A stretch of DNA of 7,158 bases from an uncultured Clostridia bacterium (GCA_937892405.1 CALAFS010000286.1:1-7158); one strand, 5' to 3'; counted from the stretch's first letter, positions 1-5,827 are shown. Translations and numbers: made by a program. The notes: a model not told the origin generated them from the sequence alone.

Positions 1-219
1 AAGTACGGGGAGGAGGGACTTCTTTCCCTCGCATACTCCCGCGGAGCGGACATCGTCCTTTACGGACATACGCACAGACAGAGCGAGCGGTATGAAAATG
101 CGGGCGAGAGGCGCATCGCGCTTCTGAACCCCGGGAGTATCGCAGAAGGGGACTTCGGAATCCTGACGCTGACCGAGCGGGATTTTCTCTTCTCCTGCGG
201 GCATACGGAGGGCTTTTAA
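1..219 (+). CDS. YfcE/MJ0936-type metallophosphoesterase, C-terminal 72 codons
   Basis: An open frame enters from the left edge and ends at TAA 217-219. The visible part has the two late motifs of small calcineurin-like phosphodiesterases of the YfcE/MJ0936 family: GHTH (visible residues 22-25), which supplies metal-ligand histidines, and LNPGSI (42-47), which follows the last core strand. Family members are soluble enzymes of about 160-180 residues that use two metal ions to cleave phosphodiesters such as bis-pNPP; their natural substrate is often unknown. The N-terminal metal ligands lie outside the window. The gene converges on the ChrA gene, and the two stop codons overlap at 216-219, so no terminator separates them. 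The family call is firm; the exact substrate cannot be told. Confidence 0.88.
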   Translation, partial: KYGEEGLLSLAYSRGADIVLYGHTHRQSERYENAGERRIALLNPGSIAEGDFGILTLTERDFLFSCGHTEGF

Positions 220-788
220 CGCAAACCGTAAAAGAGAAGCCCGAGCCCTGCGGAGATCAGAATCAGGAGAATGGGCGAGATGGATTTTTTTCGCAGCTTT
301 CGGAAGACGACGGCGATCGCGACGAGAATCGCGAAGATGAAAAGTCCTTCGGTGTCGGGGATGAGAGCATCGCCGACCGTCTTGAAATCGAAGAGCACAC
401 TGAAAAACATAATGGCGGCAGTCGCGAGGATCAGCCCGATGACCGCGGGACGGACACCGCCGAGAAATGCCTGCACGCCCTTATATTGCAGGAAATTCCG
501 TATCAGGGCGGCGATCGCGAGAATACAGAGAAAGGCGGGGAACACGACGCCGAGCGTCGCGAGAAGAGAGCCGAAGAAGCCTCCCTGTGCCGCACCGATA
601 AAGGTCGCCATATTGACCGCCAGCGGCCCCGGGGTGGATTCCGACACGGCGATCATGTCGAGCAGTTCTTTTTCCGTGAGCCAGCCGTGGGACAGCACCT
701 TTTCTCTGATAAGGGAGATCATACCGTACCCGCCGCCGAAGGAGACTGCGCCGATCTGTAAAAAGACGAGGAAAAGCTCAAGATACAT
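216..788 (-). CDS. Short-chain ChrA-family transporter, second of a pair
   Basis: This encodes a 190-residue, strongly hydrophobic protein of the chromate transporter (CHR) family in its half-size form, with about five or six predicted membrane segments. The family signature FGGGYGM lies at residues 18-24 and STPGPLAVN at 51-59. The gene before it carries the same motifs at equivalent positions, so the two are homologues, and paired short ChrA proteins usually act together as a heteromer. Family members such as Bacillus YwrA/YwrB export chromate, but the natural substrate of anaerobe homologues is uncertain. ATG at 788-786 is preferred: it overlaps the upstream TGA as TGATG and sits 7 bases after AGGAGG (801-796). 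A GTG one codon earlier would have only 4 bases of spacing. The charged loop RKLRKKS (163-169) precedes the last helix. Confidence 0.88.
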   Translation of the reverse strand: MYLELFLVFLQIGAVSFGGGYGMISLIREKVLSHGWLTEKELLDMIAVSESTPGPLAVNMATFIGAAQGGFFGSLLATLGVVFPAFLCILAIAALIRNFLQYKGVQAFLGGVRPAVIGLILATAAIMFFSVLFDFKTVGDALIPDTEGLFIFAILVAIAVVFRKLRKKSISPILLILISAGLGLLFYGLR

Positions 789-1357
789 CACTTACCCTCC
801 TTTTTCCGCAGGCGCCCGATCGCATAGACGAGGAGTCCGATCGCACCGCAGATGAGGATATAAAAGACCGAGGAGAAGCTGACGGAGAAGACCGAAAAGA
901 GAATCATACACGCCGCGACACCGACAAAAAGCAGAACGGAGAGCGGCGTTTTTTCTGTCTCGCGGAGCATTTTCCACCCTGCGGACAGAATGAGATAAAC
1001 GACCGCGACCTGTATCCCGCGAAAGGCGTATGCCACCGCGGCAAAGGAGAGAAACGCGTCGAAGAAAAGCGAAATCAGATAGATAATCACGAAGGAGGGG
1101 ATACACACGGCGACGGTGGAGAGTACGGCACCGAGGACGCCGTGAAGACGATAGCCGATGTAGGTCGCGGCATTGACCGCGAGGGGACCGGGCGTGGATT
1201 CGGCGATCGCCACCATGTCGATGAATTCTTCTTTTTCAAGCCATTTTTTCTTTGTGACGAGTTCGTTTTCCAACAGCGCGAGCATGCCGTACCCGCCCCC
1301 GAAGGTGAAGAGCCCGATTTTCAGCATGGTAAAAAATAAATGCAGATGCTTTTTCAT
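788..1357 (-). CDS. Short-chain ChrA-family transporter, first of a pair
   Basis: This encodes a 189-residue integral membrane protein of the CHR family. FGGGYGM at residues 19-25 and AESTPGPLAVN at 52-62 are the conserved signature around the first helices. Several long hydrophobic stretches follow (about 72-99, 103-130, 138-158 and 160-180). The C-terminus is basic (RLRKKEGK) and probably cytoplasmic. The start is an ATG with GAGG (1369-1366) 8 bases upstream. It is the promoter-proximal gene of the pair and overlaps its partner at the stop codon. A terminator and a separate promoter divide it from glmS, so it is an independent two-gene transcription unit. In the family the role is chromate/sulfate-type anion transport; chromate specificity cannot be read from the sequence. 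Confidence 0.88.
   Translation of the reverse strand: MKKHLHLFFTMLKIGLFTFGGGYGMLALLENELVTKKKWLEKEEFIDMVAIAESTPGPLAVNAATYIGYRLHGVLGAVLSTVAVCIPSFVIIYLISLFFDAFLSFAAVAYAFRGIQVAVVYLILSAGWKMLRETEKTPLSVLLFVGVAACMILFSVFSVSFSSVFYILICGAIGLLVYAIGRLRKKEGK
796..801 (-). promoter_or_regulatory. Shine-Dalgarno of the second ChrA gene
   Basis: AGGAGG on the minus strand lies inside the last codons of the upstream ChrA gene. The spacing is 7 bases to ATG 788-786 and 4 bases to GTG 791-789, so it supports the ATG start. With the TGATG overlap, it points to translational coupling and roughly equal synthesis of the two subunits. Confidence 0.75.
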
Positions 1358-1435
1358 AAAAACAGCCTCATAATCCGTGTCGGATCATACGATGAAAAGT
1401 AAGAAGAAAACCGAAGTTCCGGAATCTTTTATTAT

Positions 1436-1464
1436 ATTATATCACAAGGAATCGGATAAGTAAA
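1436..1464 (-). promoter_or_regulatory. Sigma-A promoter of the chrA pair, extended -10
   Basis: Read on the minus strand, the -35 is TTTACT (1464-1459), followed by a 17-base spacer and a perfect -10 TATAAT (1441-1436). A TG at 1444-1443 gives the extended -10 form TGATATAAT. A second TATAAT overlaps at 1436-1431. The predicted start of transcription is near 1429, leaving a leader of about 70 bases before the first ChrA gene. Confidence 0.75.
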
Positions 1465-1467
1465 TGG

Positions 1468-1493
1468 AAAAACGGTAAAAACGGATAAAAACG
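1468..1493. repeat. Three phased A-tracts just upstream of the chrA promoter
   Basis: On the plus strand AAAAACGG occurs at 1468-1475 and 1477-1484, and AAAAACG at 1487-1493, giving steps of 9 and 10 bases, close to one helical turn. The block ends a few bases upstream of the -35 (1464 on the minus strand). A-tracts phased this way bend DNA, and an AT-rich block here can act as an UP element for RNA polymerase. CGGATAA also occurs twice (1454-1460 and 1482-1488). Confidence 0.5.
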
Positions 1494-1518
1494 AAACGAT
1501 TTCGACCGGAGGGCAAAG

Positions 1519-1557
1519 AAAAAGAGGACAGCACCGAAGGCGGGCTATCCTCTTTTT
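1519..1557 (-). terminator. Intrinsic terminator of the glm operon
   Basis: A perfect 10-bp inverted repeat (AAAAAGAGGA at 1519-1528 with TCCTCTTTTT at 1548-1557) continues inward, in RNA, through a U-G wobble and three more pairs, to a loop containing UUCG. On the minus strand the stem begins 27 bases after the glmS stop codon and ends in a T-run (CTCTTTTTC). The ends are nearly symmetric, so it could work in both directions. It separates the glm operon from the chrA unit downstream. Confidence 0.85.
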
Positions 1558-1584
1558 GTATTTTGCGATCGGCGGTCGGTCAGT

Positions 1585-3399
1585 TTATTCCACCGTTACC
1601 GATTTCGCGAGGTTTCGCGGTTGGTCGATGTCGCACCCGCGGAGCGCGGCGGTGTGGTAGGCGAGGAGCTGGAGCAGTGTCGCCTCGACAATCGGGACGA
1701 AGAGACTTTCTTCGTCGGGCAGGTCGATCAGAATGTCGGCAACGCTCGCGACCGCGTCGCTTGACGGGCAGACCGCGATGGTCTTTGCCCCGCGGGCGGC
1801 AACCTCTTTCAGGTTGGCGAGCATCTTCTCGCGCATGGCGCGCTCGCCGAAGAGGGCGACGACGGGTGTCTTCTCGGTGACGAGGGAGATCGTGCCGTGC
1901 TTCAGCTCTCCTGCCGGATAGCTCTCGGAATGAATGTAGGAGATCTCCTTGAGCTTTAAGGACGCCTCGAGAGAGGCGGCGTAGTCAAACCCGCGACCGA
2001 TGAAGAAGAGATCTTCCGCGTCGCGGATCTCGGCGGCGACCTCGACGAGCGTCTCTTCGCTCTCCATGGCTTTGCCGATGAGATCGGGCACCTTCTTGAA
2101 TTCTTTCATCAGCGATTTTGCCTCTTCATCGGATAACTTTCCGAACGCGCGTGCGAGGAAAAGAGAGAAGAGCGCGAGCAGAGAACACTGCGCGGTGTAA
2201 GCTTTTGTTGACGCTACGGCAATTTCCACACCCGCATAGGTGTAGAAAACGCTGTCGACCTCAGAGGCGATCGTCGAGCCGACGACATTCACGATGCCGA
2301 CGGTGACAGCACCCTTTTCTTTCGCCATGCGAAGGGAAGAGATCGTGTCGGCAGTCTCGCCCGACTGGGAGATGAAGATGCAGAGATCGTCCGCGTCGAG
2401 GATCGGGTCGGCATAGCGGAACTCGGAGGCGACCACGCAGTCACAGCGTACGCGCGCGAGTTTTTCGATCAGATATTTTGCATAGAGTCCCGCGTGATAG
2501 GCAGTGCCGCACCCGACGAGGGTGATATGTCTGACCTTCGCGAGACGCTCGCGGTCGAGCTTGAAGTCGGGGAAGCCGTGCATGTCAAGATAGAGAGAGG
2601 TCAGGTGCGCGACGATGCTCTTCTCCTCCGAAATTTCCTTGCGCATGAAGTGCGCGTATCCGCCGCGCTCCGCGCTCTCCGCGTCAAAGGTCGCGATCTG
2701 AAGATTGCGCTTGACTTCCTTGCCGCGGCGGTCGTAGACGGTCGTCTTTTCCCGTGTCACGACGGCGATTTCGCCTTCCGCGAGACGGAAATAGCGGTTG
2801 GTATAGGACAGAAACGCGGGGATGTCCGAGGCGACGAAGGTCTCGTCTTTTCCGATACCGACGAGCAGGGGGGATTCCCGCCGCAGAGCGAAGATCGTGT
2901 CCGGCACATCGGCGAACATGACACAGAGGGCGAACGAACCCTTGAGCTTATCCGCCACCTCCCGCAGGGCGGCGAGCGGATCGCCGAGCTTCCCGTAGAA
3001 ATAGTCGATCAGCAGTGCCGCGACCTCCGTGTCCGTCTCGGTCGCGAAGGTGTATCCGAAGGCGGTCAGCTTCTGTTTCAGGATCAGATAGTTTTCAATG
3101 ATGCCGTTGTGCACGATCTGCACGCGGTGATTTCCGTGAGGGTGACTGTTTCTGTCACTTACACCGCCGTGCGTCGCCCAGCGGGTGTGCCCGATGCCGG
3201 TATGGGATTCGGGGAGGGGAGAGTGCGCCAGTTTTTCTTTGAGAACGCCGATCTTCCCCGCGGCTTTCTCCACTTTCAGCCCTTTGGAATATACGCAGAT
3301 GCCCGCGCTGTCATATCCGCGGTATGAGAGCTTTTCGAGCGCTGTGAGCGCGACCTCCTGCGCGTTTCTGTAACCGGCGTAGCCGATGATACCACACAT
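1585..3399 (-). CDS. glmS: Glutamine--fructose-6-phosphate aminotransferase (isomerizing)
   Basis: This complete 604-residue enzyme is close to the usual length of about 600-610. It is cytosolic and converts fructose-6-phosphate plus glutamine to glucosamine-6-phosphate, the committed step to UDP-GlcNAc. The N-terminal glutaminase domain (about 2-220) has nucleophile Cys2, exposed when Met1 is removed, then HTRWATHG (71-78), HNG (97-99) and ETDTE (121-125). Two SIS sugar-isomerase domains follow. The first has GCGTAYHAG (296-304), SQSGETADT (344-352) and STKAYTAQ (397-404). The second has Glu485 and His501 in the KEISY...ELKHG segment. The C-terminus, NLAKSVTVE, is the canonical tail with the active-site lysine (Lys599). 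It is the last gene of the LbH-glmM-glmS operon, 58 bases after glmM. Its SD is weak: AAGAGA lies right before the start, and a better AAAGGA sits beyond a hairpin. No glmS ribozyme fits in this gap. Confidence 0.98.
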   Translation of the reverse strand: MCGIIGYAGYRNAQEVALTALEKLSYRGYDSAGICVYSKGLKVEKAAGKIGVLKEKLAHSPLPESHTGIGHTRWATHGGVSDRNSHPHGNHRVQIVHNGIIENYLILKQKLTAFGYTFATETDTEVAALLIDYFYGKLGDPLAALREVADKLKGSFALCVMFADVPDTIFALRRESPLLVGIGKDETFVASDIPAFLSYTNRYFRLAEGEIAVVTREKTTVYDRRGKEVKRNLQIATFDAESAERGGYAHFMRKEISEEKSIVAHLTSLYLDMHGFPDFKLDRERLAKVRHITLVGCGTAYHAGLYAKYLIEKLARVRCDCVVASEFRYADPILDADDLCIFISQSGETADTISSLRMAKEKGAVTVGIVNVVGSTIASEVDSVFYTYAGVEIAVASTKAYTAQCSLLALFSLFLARAFGKLSDEEAKSLMKEFKKVPDLIGKAMESEETLVEVAAEIRDAEDLFFIGRGFDYAASLEASLKLKEISYIHSESYPAGELKHGTISLVTEKTPVVALFGERAMREKMLANLKEVAARGAKTIAVCPSSDAVASVADILIDLPDEESLFVPIVEATLLQLLAYHTAALRGCDIDQPRNLAKSVTVE

Positions 3400-3411
3400 A
3401 AATTCTCTTGT

Positions 3412-3444
3412 CGGACTTTCACATTCCGGAAAAGTCCGTCCTTT
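3412..3444 (-). promoter_or_regulatory. Hairpin with displaced Shine-Dalgarno before glmS
   Basis: On the minus strand, AAAGGA (3444-3439) directly abuts a perfect 8-bp stem: CGGACTTT (3438-3431) pairs with AAAGTCCG (3419-3412) around an 11-base loop. The stem ends 12 bases before the glmS ATG. If the hairpin is looped out, AAAGGA lies about 12 bases from the start codon. Only the weak AAGAG (3409-3405) is nearer. A competing 6-bp pairing is possible between TCGGAC (3457-3452) and GTCCGA (3416-3411), which would break the main stem and enclose the SD. No T-run follows, so this is not a terminator. A role in glmS translation or mRNA processing is inferred. Confidence 0.55.
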
Positions 3445-3457
3445 CGTTGTTGTCCGA

Positions 3458-4813
3458 TCAGTAGTTCTTGAGTTTTTCCGCGATCTTGCTTGCCGTGTCT
3501 TCGGCGAGCGTGCGTGTCAGCTCGGGGTCGAGGCTCTCCACCATGATCCGCACGAGCGGTTCCGTGCCCGAAGGACGGACGACGAGGCGCCCGGTCTCCC
3601 CGAGCTTCTCTTCTGCCGCCGTGATGATCTCTTTGATGTCATCGTCGGTGAAGAAGGCGATCTTTTCATTCTGCGTCGCTTGAATGTTGACGGTGTGCTG
3701 GGGATATTTTTTCATGATTTTGCAAAGTTCGCTTAACTTTTTGCCGCTTTCTTTCATGCAGGAGAGGAGCTGGATGGCGGTGAGCTGACCGTCGCCCGTG
3801 GTGGCGAATTCGCGGAAAATCACATGTCCCGACTGTTCACCGCCGAAGACGAAGCCCTCCTGATTCAGCATTTCGAGCACATAGCGGTCGCCGACCTTCG
3901 CGGCGATGTAGCGGATGTCGTTTTCTTCACAGAACTTCGAGAAACCGAAGTTTGTCATGACGGTGCCGACGACGGTATTTTTCGCGAGGCGCCCCGCGTC
4001 TTTTAAGTGCTTTGCGAGAATTGCCATGATATAGTCGCCGTCCGCCGCCACGCCGTTTTCGTCCACGGCAAGGAAACGGTCGGCGTCGCCGTCGAAGGCA
4101 AGACCGATGTCGGCGTGATGTTCGACGACCGCCTTTTGCAGGGATTCGAGGTGCGTCGAGCCACACCCGTCATTGATGTTGATTCCGTTCGGCGTGTCGG
4201 CGAGCATGATGCACTCCGCGCCCATGGAGGAGAAGAGGTTCTGCGCCGTGGCACTGGCGGAACCGTTCGCACAGTCGATGACGAGCTTCATGCCGTCAAA
4301 GGTCTCGGCGGTGGTGTGCATGAGATGTACCGTGTAGTCGTGCAGGGCATAGGGAGAGTCGGAGCGTCTGCCGATGGCGGCGTCCGCCGCGGGCTTGCAG
4401 GGCGGGGTATTATCGAGGACGATGGATTCGATCTGCTCCTCGAGCTCGTCGGAGAGCTTGAAGCCCTCCTCGCCGAAAATCTTGATGCCGTTGTACGGGT
4501 AGGGGTTGTGCGAGGCGGAGATCATCACGCCCGCCTTTGCTTTGTACTTTTTGACAAGATAGGCGATCGCGGGGGTAGGCACGACGCCGAGCGTCATGAC
4601 ATCACTCCCGACCGAGCAGAGCCCTGCGCTGATCGCGGAGGCGAGCATTTCGGAGGAAATGCGGGTGTCCATACCGATCAGTACCTTCGGGCGGTATTTG
4701 TGGTTGGAGGATAAGACGGTGCCGAGCGCTCTGCCGATCTGCATGGCGCGCTCGCAACTCAGATATTCGTTCGCAATGCCGCGGACGCCGTCGGTTCCGA
4801 AGAGTCTTCTCAT
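3458..4813 (-). CDS. glmM: Phosphoglucosamine mutase
   Basis: This complete 451-residue protein matches the usual length of about 445-450. It interconverts glucosamine-6-phosphate and glucosamine-1-phosphate in the cytosol, linking GlmS to the acetyl/uridylyltransferase steps. It has the four-domain alpha-D-phosphohexomutase layout. The N-terminus is RRLFGTDGVRG. The phosphoserine loop ISASHNPYPYNGIK (98-111) has active-site Ser101. The Mg2+ loop DGDADR is at 241-246, the sugar-binding loop GGEQSGH at 324-330 and the phosphate-binding loop RPSGTEP at 413-419. The ATG start is set by AAAGGA (4827-4822) with 8 bases of spacing. It lies 33 bases downstream of the LbH gene and 58 bases upstream of glmS, all on the same strand, so co-transcription is very likely. 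Nothing is missing from the catalytic motifs. Confidence 0.98.
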   Translation of the reverse strand: MRRLFGTDGVRGIANEYLSCERAMQIGRALGTVLSSNHKYRPKVLIGMDTRISSEMLASAISAGLCSVGSDVMTLGVVPTPAIAYLVKKYKAKAGVMISASHNPYPYNGIKIFGEEGFKLSDELEEQIESIVLDNTPPCKPAADAAIGRRSDSPYALHDYTVHLMHTTAETFDGMKLVIDCANGSASATAQNLFSSMGAECIMLADTPNGININDGCGSTHLESLQKAVVEHHADIGLAFDGDADRFLAVDENGVAADGDYIMAILAKHLKDAGRLAKNTVVGTVMTNFGFSKFCEENDIRYIAAKVGDRYVLEMLNQEGFVFGGEQSGHVIFREFATTGDGQLTAIQLLSCMKESGKKLSELCKIMKKYPQHTVNIQATQNEKIAFFTDDDIKEIITAAEEKLGETGRLVVRPSGTEPLVRIMVESLDPELTRTLAEDTASKIAEKLKNY

Positions 4814-4846
4814 AAATTGTGTCCTTTCGGTTTTTGGCTTTATAAA

Positions 4847-5509
4847 TTATTTTCTGTCGGTGATGACACCGGCGTCTTTGACGATTTTCTTTTCCGCCAC
4901 GACACCGCGCAGGCGGACAAGGGGATAGACGATGCTGTCCCGCCCGACCATACTGCCGGGGCAGAGGACGGTATGACAGCCGATCTCGGCACGGTCGCCG
5001 AGCATGGTGCCGAGCTTCCGTCTGCCGGTGGGGATCTCTTCTTCGTCCGAGCGGACGGTGATGTTCCCGTGGTCGGCGCGGAAGTTCGAGGCGACAGCGC
5101 CGGCGCCCATGTGTGCTTTGTAGCCGAGAATGCTGTCACCGATGTAGTTGTAGTGCGGCGCCTGTACGCCGTCGAAGAGAATCGCGTTCTTGATCTCGGT
5201 GCTGTTGCCGACGACGGCGCCGTCGCCGATCAGAGCACTCCCGCGGATAAAGGCTCCGGGACGCACTTCTGCACCGTGACCGATGACGGTCGGCGCCTCG
5301 ATGACCGCGCTCGGCGCGATCGTCGCATCTTTTGCGATATAGACCTCGGGGGAGATCTCTTCATAGTCGTCGCCGAGTGTCCGACCGAGCGCGCGGATAA
5401 AGTCAGAAAGCCCCTCGAGCGCCTCGTGTCCGTACGAAAAGCGGGAAAGATAATTTCCCGCCGCCGTATGTGAAAGATCGAAAAGATCCGTGATCTTCGG
5501 TATGTTCAT
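4847..5509 (-). CDS. Stand-alone left-handed beta-helix GlmU-like acetyltransferase
   Basis: This 220-residue protein has a helical N-terminal segment (about 1-50) and then imperfect hexapeptide repeats of a left-handed beta-helix (about 55-215). The stretch GNSTEIKNAILFDG (101-114), APHYNYIGD (117-125), GAGAVASN (135-142) and TGRRKLG (161-167) matches the acetyltransferase end of GlmU. It resembles especially the archaeal ST0452-type nucleotidyltransferase/acetyltransferases. His119 and Tyr122 align with the catalytic His and Tyr, and Asn142 is also kept; the lysines expected after it are not evident. A likely role is acetyl-CoA-dependent N-acetylation of glucosamine-1-phosphate, supported by its place just before glmM and glmS. 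It has no nucleotidyltransferase domain, although short relatives are often labelled UDP-GlcNAc pyrophosphorylase. The SD AGGAG (5521-5517) lies 7 bases before the ATG. Another acyltransferase role remains possible. Confidence 0.75.
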   Translation of the reverse strand: MNIPKITDLFDLSHTAAGNYLSRFSYGHEALEGLSDFIRALGRTLGDDYEEISPEVYIAKDATIAPSAVIEAPTVIGHGAEVRPGAFIRGSALIGDGAVVGNSTEIKNAILFDGVQAPHYNYIGDSILGYKAHMGAGAVASNFRADHGNITVRSDEEEIPTGRRKLGTMLGDRAEIGCHTVLCPGSMVGRDSIVYPLVRLRGVVAEKKIVKDAGVITDRK

Positions 5510-5555
5510 TCGGTATCTCCTGTTCTGTCAAAGGCATAAAAATCTCATCCTTATT

Positions 5556-5564
5556 ATTTTACCA
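5556..5564 (-). promoter_or_regulatory. Possible extended -10 for the glm operon
   Basis: The minus strand carries TGGTAAAAT, an extended -10 form (TG at 5564-5563, TAAAAT at 5561-5556), in an AT-rich stretch about 47 bases before the first operon gene. At 16-18 bases upstream no good -35 is present (AGCATT at 17), so the promoter is weak, depends on the TG motif, or lies elsewhere in the gap. Confidence 0.35.
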
Positions 5565-5596
5565 CTTTTCGGGCAAAAAATGCTACTGTCCGTTCC

Positions 5597-5622
5597 GCCA
5601 AACTTTCGGGCGGAAAGTTGGC
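5597..5622. repeat. Inverted repeat, 10 bp with one bulge
   Basis: GCCAA and CTTTC (5597-5601 and 5603-5607, A5602 bulged) pair with GAAAG and TTGGC (5613-5622) around a 5-base centre. No T-run follows directly on either strand, so it is not a typical terminator. It lies upstream of the tentative glm promoter and ends within the first GCACAT motif (5621-5626). It may be a protein-binding site or part of an RNA leader. Confidence 0.55.
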
Positions 5623-5679
5623 ACATAGTGGCATAATTACCAATGCAAGGAATGAAAAGCCATACAAAATAAAATTTTT

Positions 5680-5694
5680 GCACATAAAATGTGC
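5680..5694. repeat. Palindromic site GCACAT-AAA-ATGTGC
   Basis: Two perfect 6-base half-sites (5680-5685 and 5689-5694) face each other across three A residues, giving a 15-bp dyad of the size bound by a dimeric helix-turn-helix regulator. Further single GCACAT copies lie at 5621-5626 and 5744-5749. It is about 105 bases upstream of the -35 of the glycoside hydrolase promoter. Confidence 0.6.
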
Positions 5695-5749
5695 GATTTT
5701 ACCAAAAGTTCGGAAGATTCTCCCAAACAGAGAGTGAAAAATCGCACAT
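5689..5749. repeat. Perfect 12-bp inverted repeat with 37-base spacer
   Basis: ATGTGCGATTTT (5689-5700) and its exact complement AAAATCGCACAT (5738-5749) flank 37 bases. The left arm shares its ATGTGC with the 15-bp dyad at 5680-5694, so that sequence can pair with either of two partners. Arm centres lie about 49 bases apart, which would suit looping between two bound dimers or a cruciform. Confidence 0.65.
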
Positions 5750-5751
5750 CA

Positions 5752-5763
5752 CGGGAGATCCCG
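5752..5763. repeat. Short dyad CGGGA-GA-TCCCG
   Basis: Two perfect 5-bp arms with a 2-base centre start 3 bases after the right arm of the 12-bp repeat. The dyad may be part of the operator cluster upstream of the glycoside hydrolase promoter. A short GC-rich dyad can also arise by chance. Confidence 0.35.
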
Positions 5764-5764
5764 A

Positions 5765-5793
5765 GGGAAATGCGGGGGAAAAACCGCTTTCCC
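5765..5793. repeat. Inverted repeat abutting the -35 of the GH promoter
   Basis: GGGAAA (5765-5770) and GCGG (5772-5775), with T5771 bulged, pair with CCGC (5784-5787) and TTTCCC (5788-5793) around an 8-base purine-rich loop. It ends 5 bases before the -35 (5799), a usual place for an activator or repressor contacting RNA polymerase. No T-run follows on the plus strand, so it is not a plus-strand terminator. Confidence 0.55.
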
Positions 5794-5798
5794 GACGC

Positions 5799-5827
5799 TT
5801 GACATCACGGAAGAGTTGTGCTATACT
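5799..5827 (+). promoter_or_regulatory. Near-consensus sigma-A promoter of the glycoside hydrolase gene
   Basis: A perfect -35 TTGACA (5799-5804), an optimal 17-base spacer and -10 TATACT (5822-5827) with an extended TG at 5819-5820 form a very strong promoter. Transcription should start near 5834, giving a leader of about 25 bases that contains the SD GGAG (5849-5852), 6 bases from the ATG. Such strength suggests that control is by repression through the adjacent inverted repeats. Confidence 0.85.

Noticed and set aside
789..791. GTG as start of the second ChrA gene
   Set aside because: The SD-to-start spacing is only 4 bases, whereas the next codon, an ATG, has 7 bases and gives a standard TGATG coupling.
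2494..3327. A 277-codon plus-strand open frame opposite glmS
   Set aside because: It lies wholly inside a certain glmS gene, its product resembles no family and is rich in Arg, Glu and Val, and it has no promoter. It is a shadow of GC-rich coding DNA.
3400..3457. A glmS ribozyme upstream of glmS
   Set aside because: The gap is only 58 bases, far less than the ribozyme core needs, and it is filled by a simple hairpin. The 33-base gap before glmM has no room either.
4007..4714. A 235-codon plus-strand open frame opposite glmM, and a 218-codon one (4817-5473) opposite the LbH gene
   Set aside because: Both mirror conserved genes in other frames, have no recognisable family, and lack a convincing SD or promoter.
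5526..5531. TTGACA on the minus strand just before the LbH gene
   Set aside because: A -10 at proper spacing would fall at or inside the start of the gene, and none is visible.
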